Shown here one piece after another: positions 51,208-59,120 of a DNA stretch of 64,000 bases. The notes beneath the pieces were generated by a model. That model searched no databases and was not told the origin of the DNA. It worked only from the letters and a program-made list of their open reading frames with translations. How positions within the stretch are numbered: the stretch's first letter is position 1; each line of letters opens with the position of its first letter. Source of the stretch: Actinocrispum wychmicini (GTDB taxonomy: Bacteria; Actinomycetota; Actinomycetes; Mycobacteriales; Pseudonocardiaceae); the NCBI RefSeq assembly GCF_004345645.1, contig NZ_SLWS01000003.1, positions 62,001 to 126,000 of the forward strand, in the 5' to 3' direction. Position numbers and translations under genes: made by a program.

Positions 51208-52842
51208 TCAGCCGGTGAAGGGGGCGATGATCTTGCTGAACTCGAACGGGGTCTGCGAGATGTTCGTGCACTTGGACAGGGAGCCGGTGCAGGCGTTGCC
51301 GTCGCGGGTCACGTCCCAGAAGGCCAGTTCGCCGATGTGCTGCTGACCGGCGAACGTGAGCAGCTGGCGCATGTCGCTCTGGGTGAACACCTCGGAGGCG
51401 TTGTCGTTCTGGCCGAGCATCGGCGTGATCCCGATCATGTTCCAGATCTGCGCGTCGGTCTTGCCGGGCAGCAGCGGCGCGATCTGGTTGTGGGTGCTCT
51501 GCCCGGACTGGATCGCGAACATGCCCATCCGGCCGCTCGGGTTCGGCGCCTCGATGTCACCGAAGTCCATCGCCATCACGTTGACCGTGCTGACCGCGAC
51601 GCCGTGGCTGACCGCGGACCGCACCACGCTCACACCCTGAGTGGTCAGACCGGACGGCAGCACCGGCAGGGTGAGCGTGATGGCCAGGGACTTGCCCTTG
51701 GCCTTCGCCGCCGCCTGGAGGTTCGCCATGGCCTGCGACCGGCGGTCGATGGACGGCGGGTCGGCCACCGCGGACCCCTCGATGTCGAAGTCGATCTGGG
51801 TCAGGCTGTAGGCGTCGATCACCGACTGGTACTGCGCGGTCAGCGTGTTGACGTCCGTGCACGACTGCGCCAGTTCGGTTCCGGCCTCGCCGCCGAACGA
51901 CGGTTTGACGTCGGCGCCGAGCGCGCGCAGCGAGTTGATGTCGTCCCGCGCGAAGCCCTGGCTCATGGTGAACGCGTTGAACCAGGTGGCCTGGCAACTG
52001 GTCGTGCCGTTCACGATGAAGCCGAGCGTGAACGCCCGCAGGCCGGTGGTCTCGGCGATCTGGGTCAGGTTCGGCGTCGGGAACGCACCGAGGTCCACGA
52101 ACGGCGCGGCGATGCCAGGCAGGTGGTTGGATCCGCCGCCGGCCTGGGTGGTCGCGGTCACCGAGGTGCTCTTCGCGGACGTGTTCCCGGACTGGTCGAC
52201 CGCTTGGACACTGAACGTGTACGTCGTCGACGGGCTGAGCCCGCTGACAGTGGTGACCGTGCCCGGTGTGCTGGCCACCTTCGTGGTGCCCTGGAACACG
52301 TTGTACCCGGACACAATGAGGTTGTCCGTGGCCGCGGTCCAGTTCATCGAGACGCTGTTGGCCGTCGTGCTCAGCACGGTCAGGCCGGTCGGCGTGCTCG
52401 GCGGTGTCGTGTCGGCGCTGCCGTCACAGGGATTCCCGTTCAACGTGCACGCCGACGGCGCCTGGAAGGTGCCGCTGTTGCTGGCGTTGAACGCGAAGTC
52501 GGCGGTCGCGCCGGGCGCCAGCGGCGCGTTCCACGACAGGTTCTTCGCGGTGTACGTGTTGCCGTTGGTGGTCAGCTGCGCGTTCCACAGACTGGTGACC
52601 TTCTCCGTGGCCGGCAACGTGAACACGACCGTCCACGAGGTGAGCGGAACGGACATCGAGTTGGTGACGGTGAAGCTGCCGGAGAATCCGGTTCCCCAGT
52701 CGGATGACTTGGTGAAGACCGCGGTCGGCAGCGCGGTGGCGGCCTCGGCGGTGGTGGTGGGTACGGAAACGCCGGCGACGATCAACGCACCGATCGCCAC
52801 CAAACCGGACTTTCCTCTGATACCCAACGATAATGCCTTCAT
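51208..52842 (-). CDS. Secreted GH18 chitinase with CBM2 and FnIII
   Basis: A 544-residue exported chitinase. A signal peptide (to about residue 35) is followed by a cellulose/chitin-binding CBM2 (about 36-140, with WGTGFSGSFTVTNSMSVPLTSWTVVF), a fibronectin III domain (about 147-235) and a GH18 catalytic domain (about 245-544) with the catalytic IDFDIEGS and terminal ELAFWDVTRD. The first Asp of the DxxDxDxE motif is not present in the usual place. A DasR-like site overlaps the promoter, so induction by chitin via N-acetylglucosamine is likely. Confidence 0.9.
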   Translation of the reverse strand: MKALSLGIRGKSGLVAIGALIVAGVSVPTTTAEAATALPTAVFTKSSDWGTGFSGSFTVTNSMSVPLTSWTVVFTLPATEKVTSLWNAQLTTNGNTYTAKNLSWNAPLAPGATADFAFNASNSGTFQAPSACTLNGNPCDGSADTTPPSTPTGLTVLSTTANSVSMNWTAATDNLIVSGYNVFQGTTKVASTPGTVTTVSGLSPSTTYTFSVQAVDQSGNTSAKSTSVTATTQAGGGSNHLPGIAAPFVDLGAFPTPNLTQIAETTGLRAFTLGFIVNGTTSCQATWFNAFTMSQGFARDDINSLRALGADVKPSFGGEAGTELAQSCTDVNTLTAQYQSVIDAYSLTQIDFDIEGSAVADPPSIDRRSQAMANLQAAAKAKGKSLAITLTLPVLPSGLTTQGVSVVRSAVSHGVAVSTVNVMAMDFGDIEAPNPSGRMGMFAIQSGQSTHNQIAPLLPGKTDAQIWNMIGITPMLGQNDNASEVFTQSDMRQLLTFAGQQHIGELAFWDVTRDGNACTGSLSKCTNISQTPFEFSKIIAPFTG

Positions 52843-52906
52843 GGGCGTGTCCTTCAGCAGGGATGACCTTGGGCCAGTGGCGACAGTATGCGCCAGCCAC
52901 CCCGCT

Positions 52907-52920
52907 TTGGACTAGACCAA
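52907..52920. promoter_or_regulatory. DasR-responsive element (dre)-like site
   Basis: TTGGACTAGACCAA reads on the chitinase strand as TTGGTCTAGTCCAA, one base from the palindromic dre core TGGTCTAGACCA. It overlaps the -35 area; a TACTGT -10 hexamer is at 52883-52888 on the minus strand, 18 bases away. Confidence 0.75.
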
Positions 52921-53074
52921 TAAAGAGGGTGTGTCCGACCGGGTGGCAACCCACCGGATGCGCGTCCTCAGTGGACGACGCCGACGCCGTCCGGTGCCGA
53001 CGGGGCTAGGGGGCGGCTGGGGTGCTGGGTGGTCATGGCTGCCGTGATTGACACCCCCGCCCGGCGGCAGGGGG

Positions 53075-53103
53075 TTGACAGGGCGTGTGGTGTGCGTCAC
53101 TGT
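53075..53103 (+). promoter_or_regulatory. Sigma-70 promoter of the glycosidase gene
   Basis: TTGACA (53075-53080) and CACTGT (53098-53103) are 17 bases apart and 44 bases before the GTG. The consensus -35 is rare in this window. The 18-bp palindrome at 53111-53128 sits over the transcription start. Confidence 0.65.
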
Positions 53104-53110
53104 TACCCCG

Positions 53111-53128
53111 CATTTGACCGGTCAAATG
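53111..53128. promoter_or_regulatory. 18-bp perfect palindrome, operator
   Basis: CATTTGACCGGTCAAATG is a perfect palindrome eight to 25 bases downstream of the -10 hexamer and 18 bases before the glycosidase start. It would be a strong roadblock or repressor site. I do not recognise the regulator. Confidence 0.7.
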
Positions 53129-53146
53129 ACGTGCCGGAGGTGTCGG

Positions 53147-55651
53147 GTGAAGGTCCTCGTGGTGGTGGCGATGGTGGTCGCGATGGTGCCGGTGACCTCC
53201 GCGTCGGCGGAAGAGGCCGCGGAACTGTCCGGGGCCTCGGCGTCCACGGAGTTATCGGAGACGTCCCGGTTGGGTGACCGGCGGGCGTTGGTGTCCGGGG
53301 ATCGCGCGTACGCCATGAGCGATGAGACGGGCCTCTACCCGGCGACTGGTTGGCACATTCGGGGCGAGATGGGCGGTTTCTGGTCGGCCCCGGTCAAGTT
53401 GTTGGACGGTGTCTGGTTCGCCGCGGACGGATCGTGGCTCGGCAAGGACATTCCGGCGACGCGTTACGCCCGCGGGCAGGGCTACCAGCGGTTCGAGTAC
53501 CGCGGTGGTGGGTTGTCGGTGGACCGCGTCGAGTACGTGCCGTCGGGCACCCGCGCCACAGTCATCGGCCTCACGGTACGGGCCGATCGTGGCCGAGACC
53601 TGCGGCTGGCCATGGACGCGCACTCGGAGTTGATGCCGGCCTACCCGTGGGGCTGGACGACACCTGGTGCCGGCACGAACGGGCCTGACACCGGCGCGGA
53701 CACTGATGGCGCCTTGGTCTTCCGGGACAACGCGGCCACCGCGGTGGTCGGGTCGTCGCAACGGCCGGTGGCGCAAGCGCTCGGCGCTGGGCACCGTGGT
53801 CCGCAGGACCCTGCGGTGATCTGCCCCGCTGACGGCGCCGCGCCGCCGAGGTGTGACGACTCGGCGTTCGGCAAGGGGACCGGTGGACGACTCGAATACG
53901 ACTTGCGTCTGGCCGCTGGCCGGGCCACCACGATCTGGTTCGCGGTCGCCGGCTCGGACAAGGGAACGGACGAAGCGCGCGCTGCCTTCAGCCAGGCTCT
54001 GCGGGATCCAGTGGGCAGGTTGGACAGGACAGTGGCCGCTCACCGAACGCCGAACACCGTGGTGGACCTGCCGGGTGACCGGCTGTTGCAACGCAGTGTC
54101 GAGTGGAGCAAGCAGAACCTCCTGGATTCCGTGCAGGAGGCCACGGATGTCCAGGTCCGGAACGTGGACGAGGGCAAGGCCTACCCGCCGCCGGTCGGGA
54201 CCGTGCCGCGGATGCGTTGGCTCGCCGCGGGATTCCCGGACTACCCTTGGCTTTTCGCCACTGACGGCGAGTATTCCGCGTACGCGGCGGTGGCCGCCGG
54301 TCAGTTCGACATCGTCCGCGACCACCTGCGTGCCCTGCGTGACGTCAGTGAGCGGTTGAACGACCGCAGTGGCAAGGTCGTGCACGAGGTCGTGTCCACA
54401 GGGGACGTCTACTTCGGAGCGAACAGCCAGCCCGGCAACACCGACGAGACAGCCAAGTTCCCGAGCGCGGTCGCGTTGGCGTGGCGATGGACCGGTGACA
54501 ACGCTTTCCGGGACGAGATGTACGACTTCACCGTCCGCAACCTGAAGTACATCACGGGCACTTTGGACAAGGACGGCGACGGCTGGCCCGAGGGGCTGGG
54601 CAACGTCGAACGGCAGGGCATGGGCGAGGAGAAGCTCGACAGCGCCGTCTACCTCATCCGCGGCCTGCGTGACCTGGCGGACCTGGCGAACAGCAAGCAC
54701 GACACCGCGACCGCCCAGTGGGCCAAGGGACGCGCCGATGACCTGCAGCGCCGGTTCGACGCCCAATGGTGGGTCCCGCAGGGTGTCGGCTACGCCGAGT
54801 CCATCGACGACCCGGCCAACCCGGCGAACGACAACACACCGGTGTTCCAACGGCACTGGACCGGTGTGACCCCGATGGAGGCGGGGCCGATCGCGGGCAT
54901 CGACAAGGGCAACCAAGCGCTTGCTCAACGCGAACGGGATTGCTACAACGGCGAGTTCGGCACGTTCCACACCGGAACCGGCCCGACCAGCGCGCCGGCC
55001 GGCAACCCCGGCCCGTCCTGCGACCCGCTTGTGTCCACTGTGCCCAGTGAACGGGTGACGTACTCGCTGAACACGGCGGTGATGGCGGTTGCCGAAGGCA
55101 ACTTCGGCCGGCCACAGCAACGCCGTTACACCACGGGGAACGCGCGGATCCAACTCGACCCGACGGTGTGGGAGACACCCGGCGCGATGCCCGAGGTCGC
55201 GCCCTCCCCGGACTTCAAGGCGAACATCGACCGCCCGTTCTACGACCGGTCGATGGCACTGCAGGCGTGGGGAACGTACGGCATCCTCTGGCCGGTGGTG
55301 CACCAGCAGCTCGGCATCGCCCCGGACCTGGGCAACGGCTCGCTGTCGGTGATCCCGCAGGTGCCAGCCGGCCAGCGGACCGTCAGTGTCCGACAGGTCC
55401 GCGTCGGCGACGGCTCGGTGGACGTCACCGCGACCCGAAACGGGAACACGTTGCGCACCGACGTCCAGACCTGTTCTTTCGGCGGAACACTCGTCATCGG
55501 TTCGGTGCTCCCGCCGAACTCCACAGTGCGGAGTGTTCGGCTCGACGGCCGGGCGGTCTCCTACCAGGCGGTGACAACGCAAAGAGGCACCGAGGTCCAG
55601 GTGACCACTCGAAACGGCGCCGCGCATCTGGAGATCCACTTCGGAAACTAG
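53147..55651 (+). CDS. Secreted six-hairpin-type glycosidase
   Basis: An 834-residue exported protein. A signal peptide (to about residue 25, ending TSASA) is followed by a beta-sandwich of about 270 residues and an (alpha/alpha)6 barrel with signature YPWLFATDGEYSAYAAVAAGQFD, NTDETAKFPSAVALAWRWTGD and FYDRSMALQAWGTYGILWPVVHQQLG, then a small C-terminal beta domain. The fold is that of glycogen-debranching-like or GH63/GH78-like enzymes; I cannot assign a family or substrate. GTG 53147 is chosen for the GGAGG six bases upstream. Its promoter carries a strong palindrome, so it is tightly regulated. Confidence 0.72.
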   Translation: MKVLVVVAMVVAMVPVTSASAEEAAELSGASASTELSETSRLGDRRALVSGDRAYAMSDETGLYPATGWHIRGEMGGFWSAPVKLLDGVWFAADGSWLGKDIPATRYARGQGYQRFEYRGGGLSVDRVEYVPSGTRATVIGLTVRADRGRDLRLAMDAHSELMPAYPWGWTTPGAGTNGPDTGADTDGALVFRDNAATAVVGSSQRPVAQALGAGHRGPQDPAVICPADGAAPPRCDDSAFGKGTGGRLEYDLRLAAGRATTIWFAVAGSDKGTDEARAAFSQALRDPVGRLDRTVAAHRTPNTVVDLPGDRLLQRSVEWSKQNLLDSVQEATDVQVRNVDEGKAYPPPVGTVPRMRWLAAGFPDYPWLFATDGEYSAYAAVAAGQFDIVRDHLRALRDVSERLNDRSGKVVHEVVSTGDVYFGANSQPGNTDETAKFPSAVALAWRWTGDNAFRDEMYDFTVRNLKYITGTLDKDGDGWPEGLGNVERQGMGEEKLDSAVYLIRGLRDLADLANSKHDTATAQWAKGRADDLQRRFDAQWWVPQGVGYAESIDDPANPANDNTPVFQRHWTGVTPMEAGPIAGIDKGNQALAQRERDCYNGEFGTFHTGTGPTSAPAGNPGPSCDPLVSTVPSERVTYSLNTAVMAVAEGNFGRPQQRRYTTGNARIQLDPTVWETPGAMPEVAPSPDFKANIDRPFYDRSMALQAWGTYGILWPVVHQQLGIAPDLGNGSLSVIPQVPAGQRTVSVRQVRVGDGSVDVTATRNGNTLRTDVQTCSFGGTLVIGSVLPPNSTVRSVRLDGRAVSYQAVTTQRGTEVQVTTRNGAAHLEIHFGN

Positions 55652-55663
55652 CAAAATGGACAT

Positions 55664-56582
55664 GTGTTCACTCCGAATGAGCGGGAAAATCTCCGGAACG
55701 AGCTGGTCACGGCCGCGAAGGACGACCCTAGGATTGTCGCGGCCGCGCTGACCGGATCGGCCGCGGTGGGGCAGGAGGACGCCTGGTCCGATATCGACCT
55801 GGCGTTGTCACTGGATCCCGCCGCGGATACCGGACAAGTGATCACAGACTGGACCGAACACATGCGGCGCCACGATGTGGTGGCACACCTGGATATGCCG
55901 CTGAGCGGGACATTGTTCAGGGTGTTCCTGCTGCGGAGCACGTTGCAAGTGGACATCGCGTTGTAGTGTCCTGAACCGGAAGTACGTCACCAGTCTCGAC
56001 GGCCCAGCTTCCCGCTGGACGCACCGGCCGAAGGCACTGGTACAACCCGGTACAAGCCCTTCGGCCGGCACGCCCAGCGGAAACCTGGATCCGCCGAATA
56101 CTGGCAACGTACTTCCGGTTCAGGACACTGGCCGGCGGCGGACTTCGGGGCGACCGGGCCGACGTTCCAGCTGCTGTTCGGCAGCGCCGCCGAGCGCGAA
56201 CGTGTCAGCCCGCCTGCAGCCGCGCGGCTGATCGGCATGGGCTGGCTGTACGCGTTGCACGCCCGGTCGAGCATCGCGCGTGGCCGGGTGGCAGGCCGAG
56301 TACATGGTCAGCGGCATGCGCGACCAGGTGCTGTCGCTCGCGTGCCTGCGTCATGGCGTGCCCGCGGTGCAGGGCAGGGGTGTGGACGACCTGCCCGAGG
56401 CGGTCCTGGCGTCGTTCGGCGGCACGCGTCCCGGCTCGCTCGAACCGGCCGAGCTCGCCCGCGCGTTCGCGGTGACCATGGAGGGTTTGCTGGTGGAGGC
56501 GGAATTCGTGGACGCCGAACTGGCCGACCGTATCCGCCCGACACTGCGGAACATGGTCTTGGGCGTCAGTCAGGAGAAATAA
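55664..56582 (+). pseudogene. MNT-type nucleotidyltransferase gene, disrupted
   Basis: The intact parent would be a MNT-like nucleotidyltransferase: 5' part LTGSAAVGQEDAWSDIDLALSLD (GSxxxG and DxD) and, after the insertion, WPAADFGATGPTFQLLFGSAAERER and VSGMRDQVLSLACLRHGV. Two lesions break it. A 165-bp palindromic element is inserted at 55965; deleting it restores GCG TTG TGG CCG. A second lesion near 56290 shifts the frame (GTGG where GTGTGG is expected, two bases short). The first fragment could make a 100-residue product from GTG 55664; the last fragment is open from GTG 56280. The product is non-functional as a full protein. Confidence 0.75.
55965..56129. mobile_element. MITE-like 165-bp palindromic element
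   Basis: The ends are a perfect 23-bp inverted repeat (55965-55987 and 56107-56129, outer sequence AGTGTCCTGAACCGGAAG on the left), with six more bases matching at four. Inner arms (CCGGCCGAAGG and CCTTCGGCCGG) continue the pairing, so the whole element folds on itself. It has no coding capacity and sits inside a broken gene. No target duplication is clear. It would need a transposase in trans. Confidence 0.8.
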
Positions 56583-56996
56583 AAGTTACCCACGGGTTGT
56601 GTTTACCTGAAACCACGATGTGGGAAACGGCGGCGATGTACAAAGTGTCTGATATGTGGAATGACATACAGTATTTCGCTTGTTGGCGGGCTGAAGAATA
56701 GCCGCCTGTCGACCCTTCGTTCGTATCCCGTCGAAATGCTACTCCGTTCGAGATTCCCCGAAAAAAATCACGTAGGGTGTGTAACAGTCCCACGTCCCAG
56801 TGCGAACCAGTGGACTGGACAACCCACACCGAATTCGATGATCGAAAAGAATAAACCGGCGACTCCGTGGCCACCCGGCCGCGCGAGTTGATTGACCTGT
56901 ACAAAACCGTGATGCCGGCACCCCGGCAGCCGCGGAATAGTGCCATGCCCCCGAACGAGGAGATCCACCGAGCAGTTCAAGGGGATAAACGGAACA
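56583..56996. promoter_or_regulatory. 414-base A+T-richer leader before the deacetylase operon
   Basis: This stretch has no convincing gene; it is clearly less GC-rich than the rest. It contains a GGCGGGCT-gaagaat-AGCCGCC weak stem near 56686, the A run CGAAAAAAATCACG (56759-56771) and an AGGGG ribosome binding site before ATG 56997. The length suggests a long 5' leader or a regulated promoter, perhaps a riboswitch, but I cannot identify a conserved RNA class. Confidence 0.45.
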
Positions 56997-59120
56997 ATGA
57001 AATCGCCGTCACGGATCAGGAAACGGGCCGCGTTCGTGCTGCTGGCCCTCGCGGTCGGGACCGTCGGCGCCGTGCCACAAGCCTCGGCAGCGGTCGGTCA
57101 GAACCCCAGACACCAGTTCGTCCGGGCCGAGGTGGCGCCGCCGACGCCGCCGACGCCACCCCAGCTCCACCCGGTCAACGGCCCGGTCCAGTCGGGTCTG
57201 AACGCGAGCCCGAAGGCAGCACCTCAGGACGACGCGGCGGGGCTCACCACCAGGGTGGCGCTCCGGCCGCTGGTGATCGCGCTCGACAACAACGACTTCG
57301 GCCTGCCCACCTGGAAGGCCGTGCTCGACCGGATCGGCACGCCGTACGACGTGCTGCTGGCCAGGACACAGCCGCTAACCGCGGCGAACCTCGTCCGGGG
57401 CGACGGGGCAGGCAGGTACAACGCGATCCTGCTCACCGACAACGGGCTGCTGTTCCAGGACACGACCGGCAACTACGTCAGCGGGCTGAGCGCGGCCGAA
57501 TGGCAGACGTTGTGGTCGTACGAGGCCAGCTTCAAGGTCCGCCAGGTGTCCCTGTACACCTCATGGGGCACGTTCCCCGAGGACTACTGCCTGCGGCCAG
57601 GCACCGAGGGCGGTGTCGGCAACGCCGTACAGGCGAGCATGACCTCCGCCGGCAACCAGTTCTTCGACTACCTGCGGCCGGGTGCGCAGATCCCGATCTC
57701 GTTCTCGTACGTCTACCAGTCGACGGTCGCCGCCGGCTGCGCCGCCCAGCCGTTGCTGACCCTCGGCAACAAGGTGCTCGGCGTGACCAGCACGTCCACC
57801 GACGGCCGGGAACGGGCCGCGCTGACGTTCTCCTCCAACCAGTTCCTGATGCAGACCGACCTGCTCGGCTACGGCCTGGTGCGCTGGGCGACCCGGGGTG
57901 TGCTGGTCGGCGAGCAGCGACACTGGATCAACGTCGACGTGGACGACTGGTTCAACTCGAGTGACCACCTCTTCCCGGACGGCCACCTCGAACAGGACCC
58001 CGGCTTCCGGCTGTCCGGACCCGAGGTCGCCGCGGTGAACGCCCAGCAGGCGCAGTTGCGGGACCAGTTCCCGGTCGCCGGCGGCTTCACACTGAACCTG
58101 CCGTACAACGGCGAGGACATCGACACCACGGCGCCGAACAAGTGCAGCGCGATCAACACCCCGGACCCGCTGACCAGCTTCTCGGAGTGCATGAAGAACA
58201 ACTTCCGGTGGATCAACCACACCTTCTCGCATCCTGAGCTGAACGCCACCCCGTACGCGCAGAACTTCGCCGAGATCAACAACAACCTCAAAGTGGGCCG
58301 CCAGATCGGGCTGAACGTCCCGACCCAGGTGCTCAAGACGCCGGCGTACTCCGGGCTGGGCGTGTACAACCCGAACCCGAACGCGCCGGACACCGACCCG
58401 CCGACCGACTTCGGGCTGGCCGGGTCGAACCAGGCCATGCTGAACGCGGCGAGCGACAGCGGCGTGCAGTTCCTGCACGGCAACATGTCGTTCACCAGCC
58501 ACCGGCCGAGCTGCTTCAACTGCGGCATCTACCATCCGCTCAAGCCCAACCTGATGATCGTGCCGGACTGGCCGACCAACGTCGGCTACCAGACCACCGC
58601 GCCGGCCGAGGAGACCCTGTTCTACAACCGGATCTACGGGCCGGGCGGCGTGTTCCCGTTCTGGGACCACAACCTGAGCTACCCCGAGTTCGTCGACGAC
58701 GAGTCGAACATCGGGCTGCAGCACGTGATGGACGGGTCGGTCTACACGCACACCATGCACCAGGGCAACCTGCACCAGTACTCGCCCGGCCACAGCCTGG
58801 CGTTCGACTGGATCCAGGCGGTCGTGTCCAAGTACAGCGACAAGTTCCAGGTGCCGCTGCGCAACCCGGACTGGCTGACCTTGGCGCACTACGTGCAGGC
58901 GCGCACAGCGCACTTCGCCGAGCTGTCGCACAACCAGGACGCGGTGTGGGACAAGACGCTCAACCTTGTCACCTACATCCCGTCCACGGCCGGATCGCTG
59001 TTCATCACGGGCGCGACCAGCCTGCTGGCCAGCACTGACCGGTACGGCACGGACAACATCACGCAGTTCACCACCCTTCCGTTGATCCCGCTCGTGGCCT
59101 TGGCGACGCCTCGCTCATGA
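56997..59120 (+). CDS. Agd3/CE18-like exported polysaccharide deacetylase
   Basis: A 707-residue protein with a signal peptide of about 32 residues (ending QASA), then a Pro-rich linker. The middle has the deacetylase motifs of Agd3-like (CE18) proteins: NVDVDDWFN with the acidic metal ligand, and NHTFSHPELN with HxxxH (metal). The N-terminal domain starts LRPLVIALDNNDFGLPTWKAVLDRIGTPYDVLLA. CE18 enzymes remove acetyl groups from alpha-1,4-GalNAc/galactosaminogalactan; the call is from family memory. It is coupled by ATGA to the next gene, a paralogue. Secreted form, so acts on the polymer outside. Confidence 0.75.
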   Translation: MKSPSRIRKRAAFVLLALAVGTVGAVPQASAAVGQNPRHQFVRAEVAPPTPPTPPQLHPVNGPVQSGLNASPKAAPQDDAAGLTTRVALRPLVIALDNNDFGLPTWKAVLDRIGTPYDVLLARTQPLTAANLVRGDGAGRYNAILLTDNGLLFQDTTGNYVSGLSAAEWQTLWSYEASFKVRQVSLYTSWGTFPEDYCLRPGTEGGVGNAVQASMTSAGNQFFDYLRPGAQIPISFSYVYQSTVAAGCAAQPLLTLGNKVLGVTSTSTDGRERAALTFSSNQFLMQTDLLGYGLVRWATRGVLVGEQRHWINVDVDDWFNSSDHLFPDGHLEQDPGFRLSGPEVAAVNAQQAQLRDQFPVAGGFTLNLPYNGEDIDTTAPNKCSAINTPDPLTSFSECMKNNFRWINHTFSHPELNATPYAQNFAEINNNLKVGRQIGLNVPTQVLKTPAYSGLGVYNPNPNAPDTDPPTDFGLAGSNQAMLNAASDSGVQFLHGNMSFTSHRPSCFNCGIYHPLKPNLMIVPDWPTNVGYQTTAPAEETLFYNRIYGPGGVFPFWDHNLSYPEFVDDESNIGLQHVMDGSVYTHTMHQGNLHQYSPGHSLAFDWIQAVVSKYSDKFQVPLRNPDWLTLAHYVQARTAHFAELSHNQDAVWDKTLNLVTYIPSTAGSLFITGATSLLASTDRYGTDNITQFTTLPLIPLVALATPRS

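Noticed and set aside
55965..56129. Target-site duplication for the MITE (TA, TNA or CTAG type)
   Set aside because: Flanks TTGT and GGCC do not repeat each other. The joined sequence reads GCGTTGTGGCC, so no duplication can be claimed.
56660..56946. Small open frames in the A+T-richer leader
   Set aside because: No ribosome binding site, no protein-like composition, and no domain; treated as leader DNA.
56583..56996. Riboswitch such as the c-di-AMP (ydaO) type upstream of the deacetylase operon
   Set aside because: I could not find the conserved stems or sequence blocks; only weak local hairpins are present.
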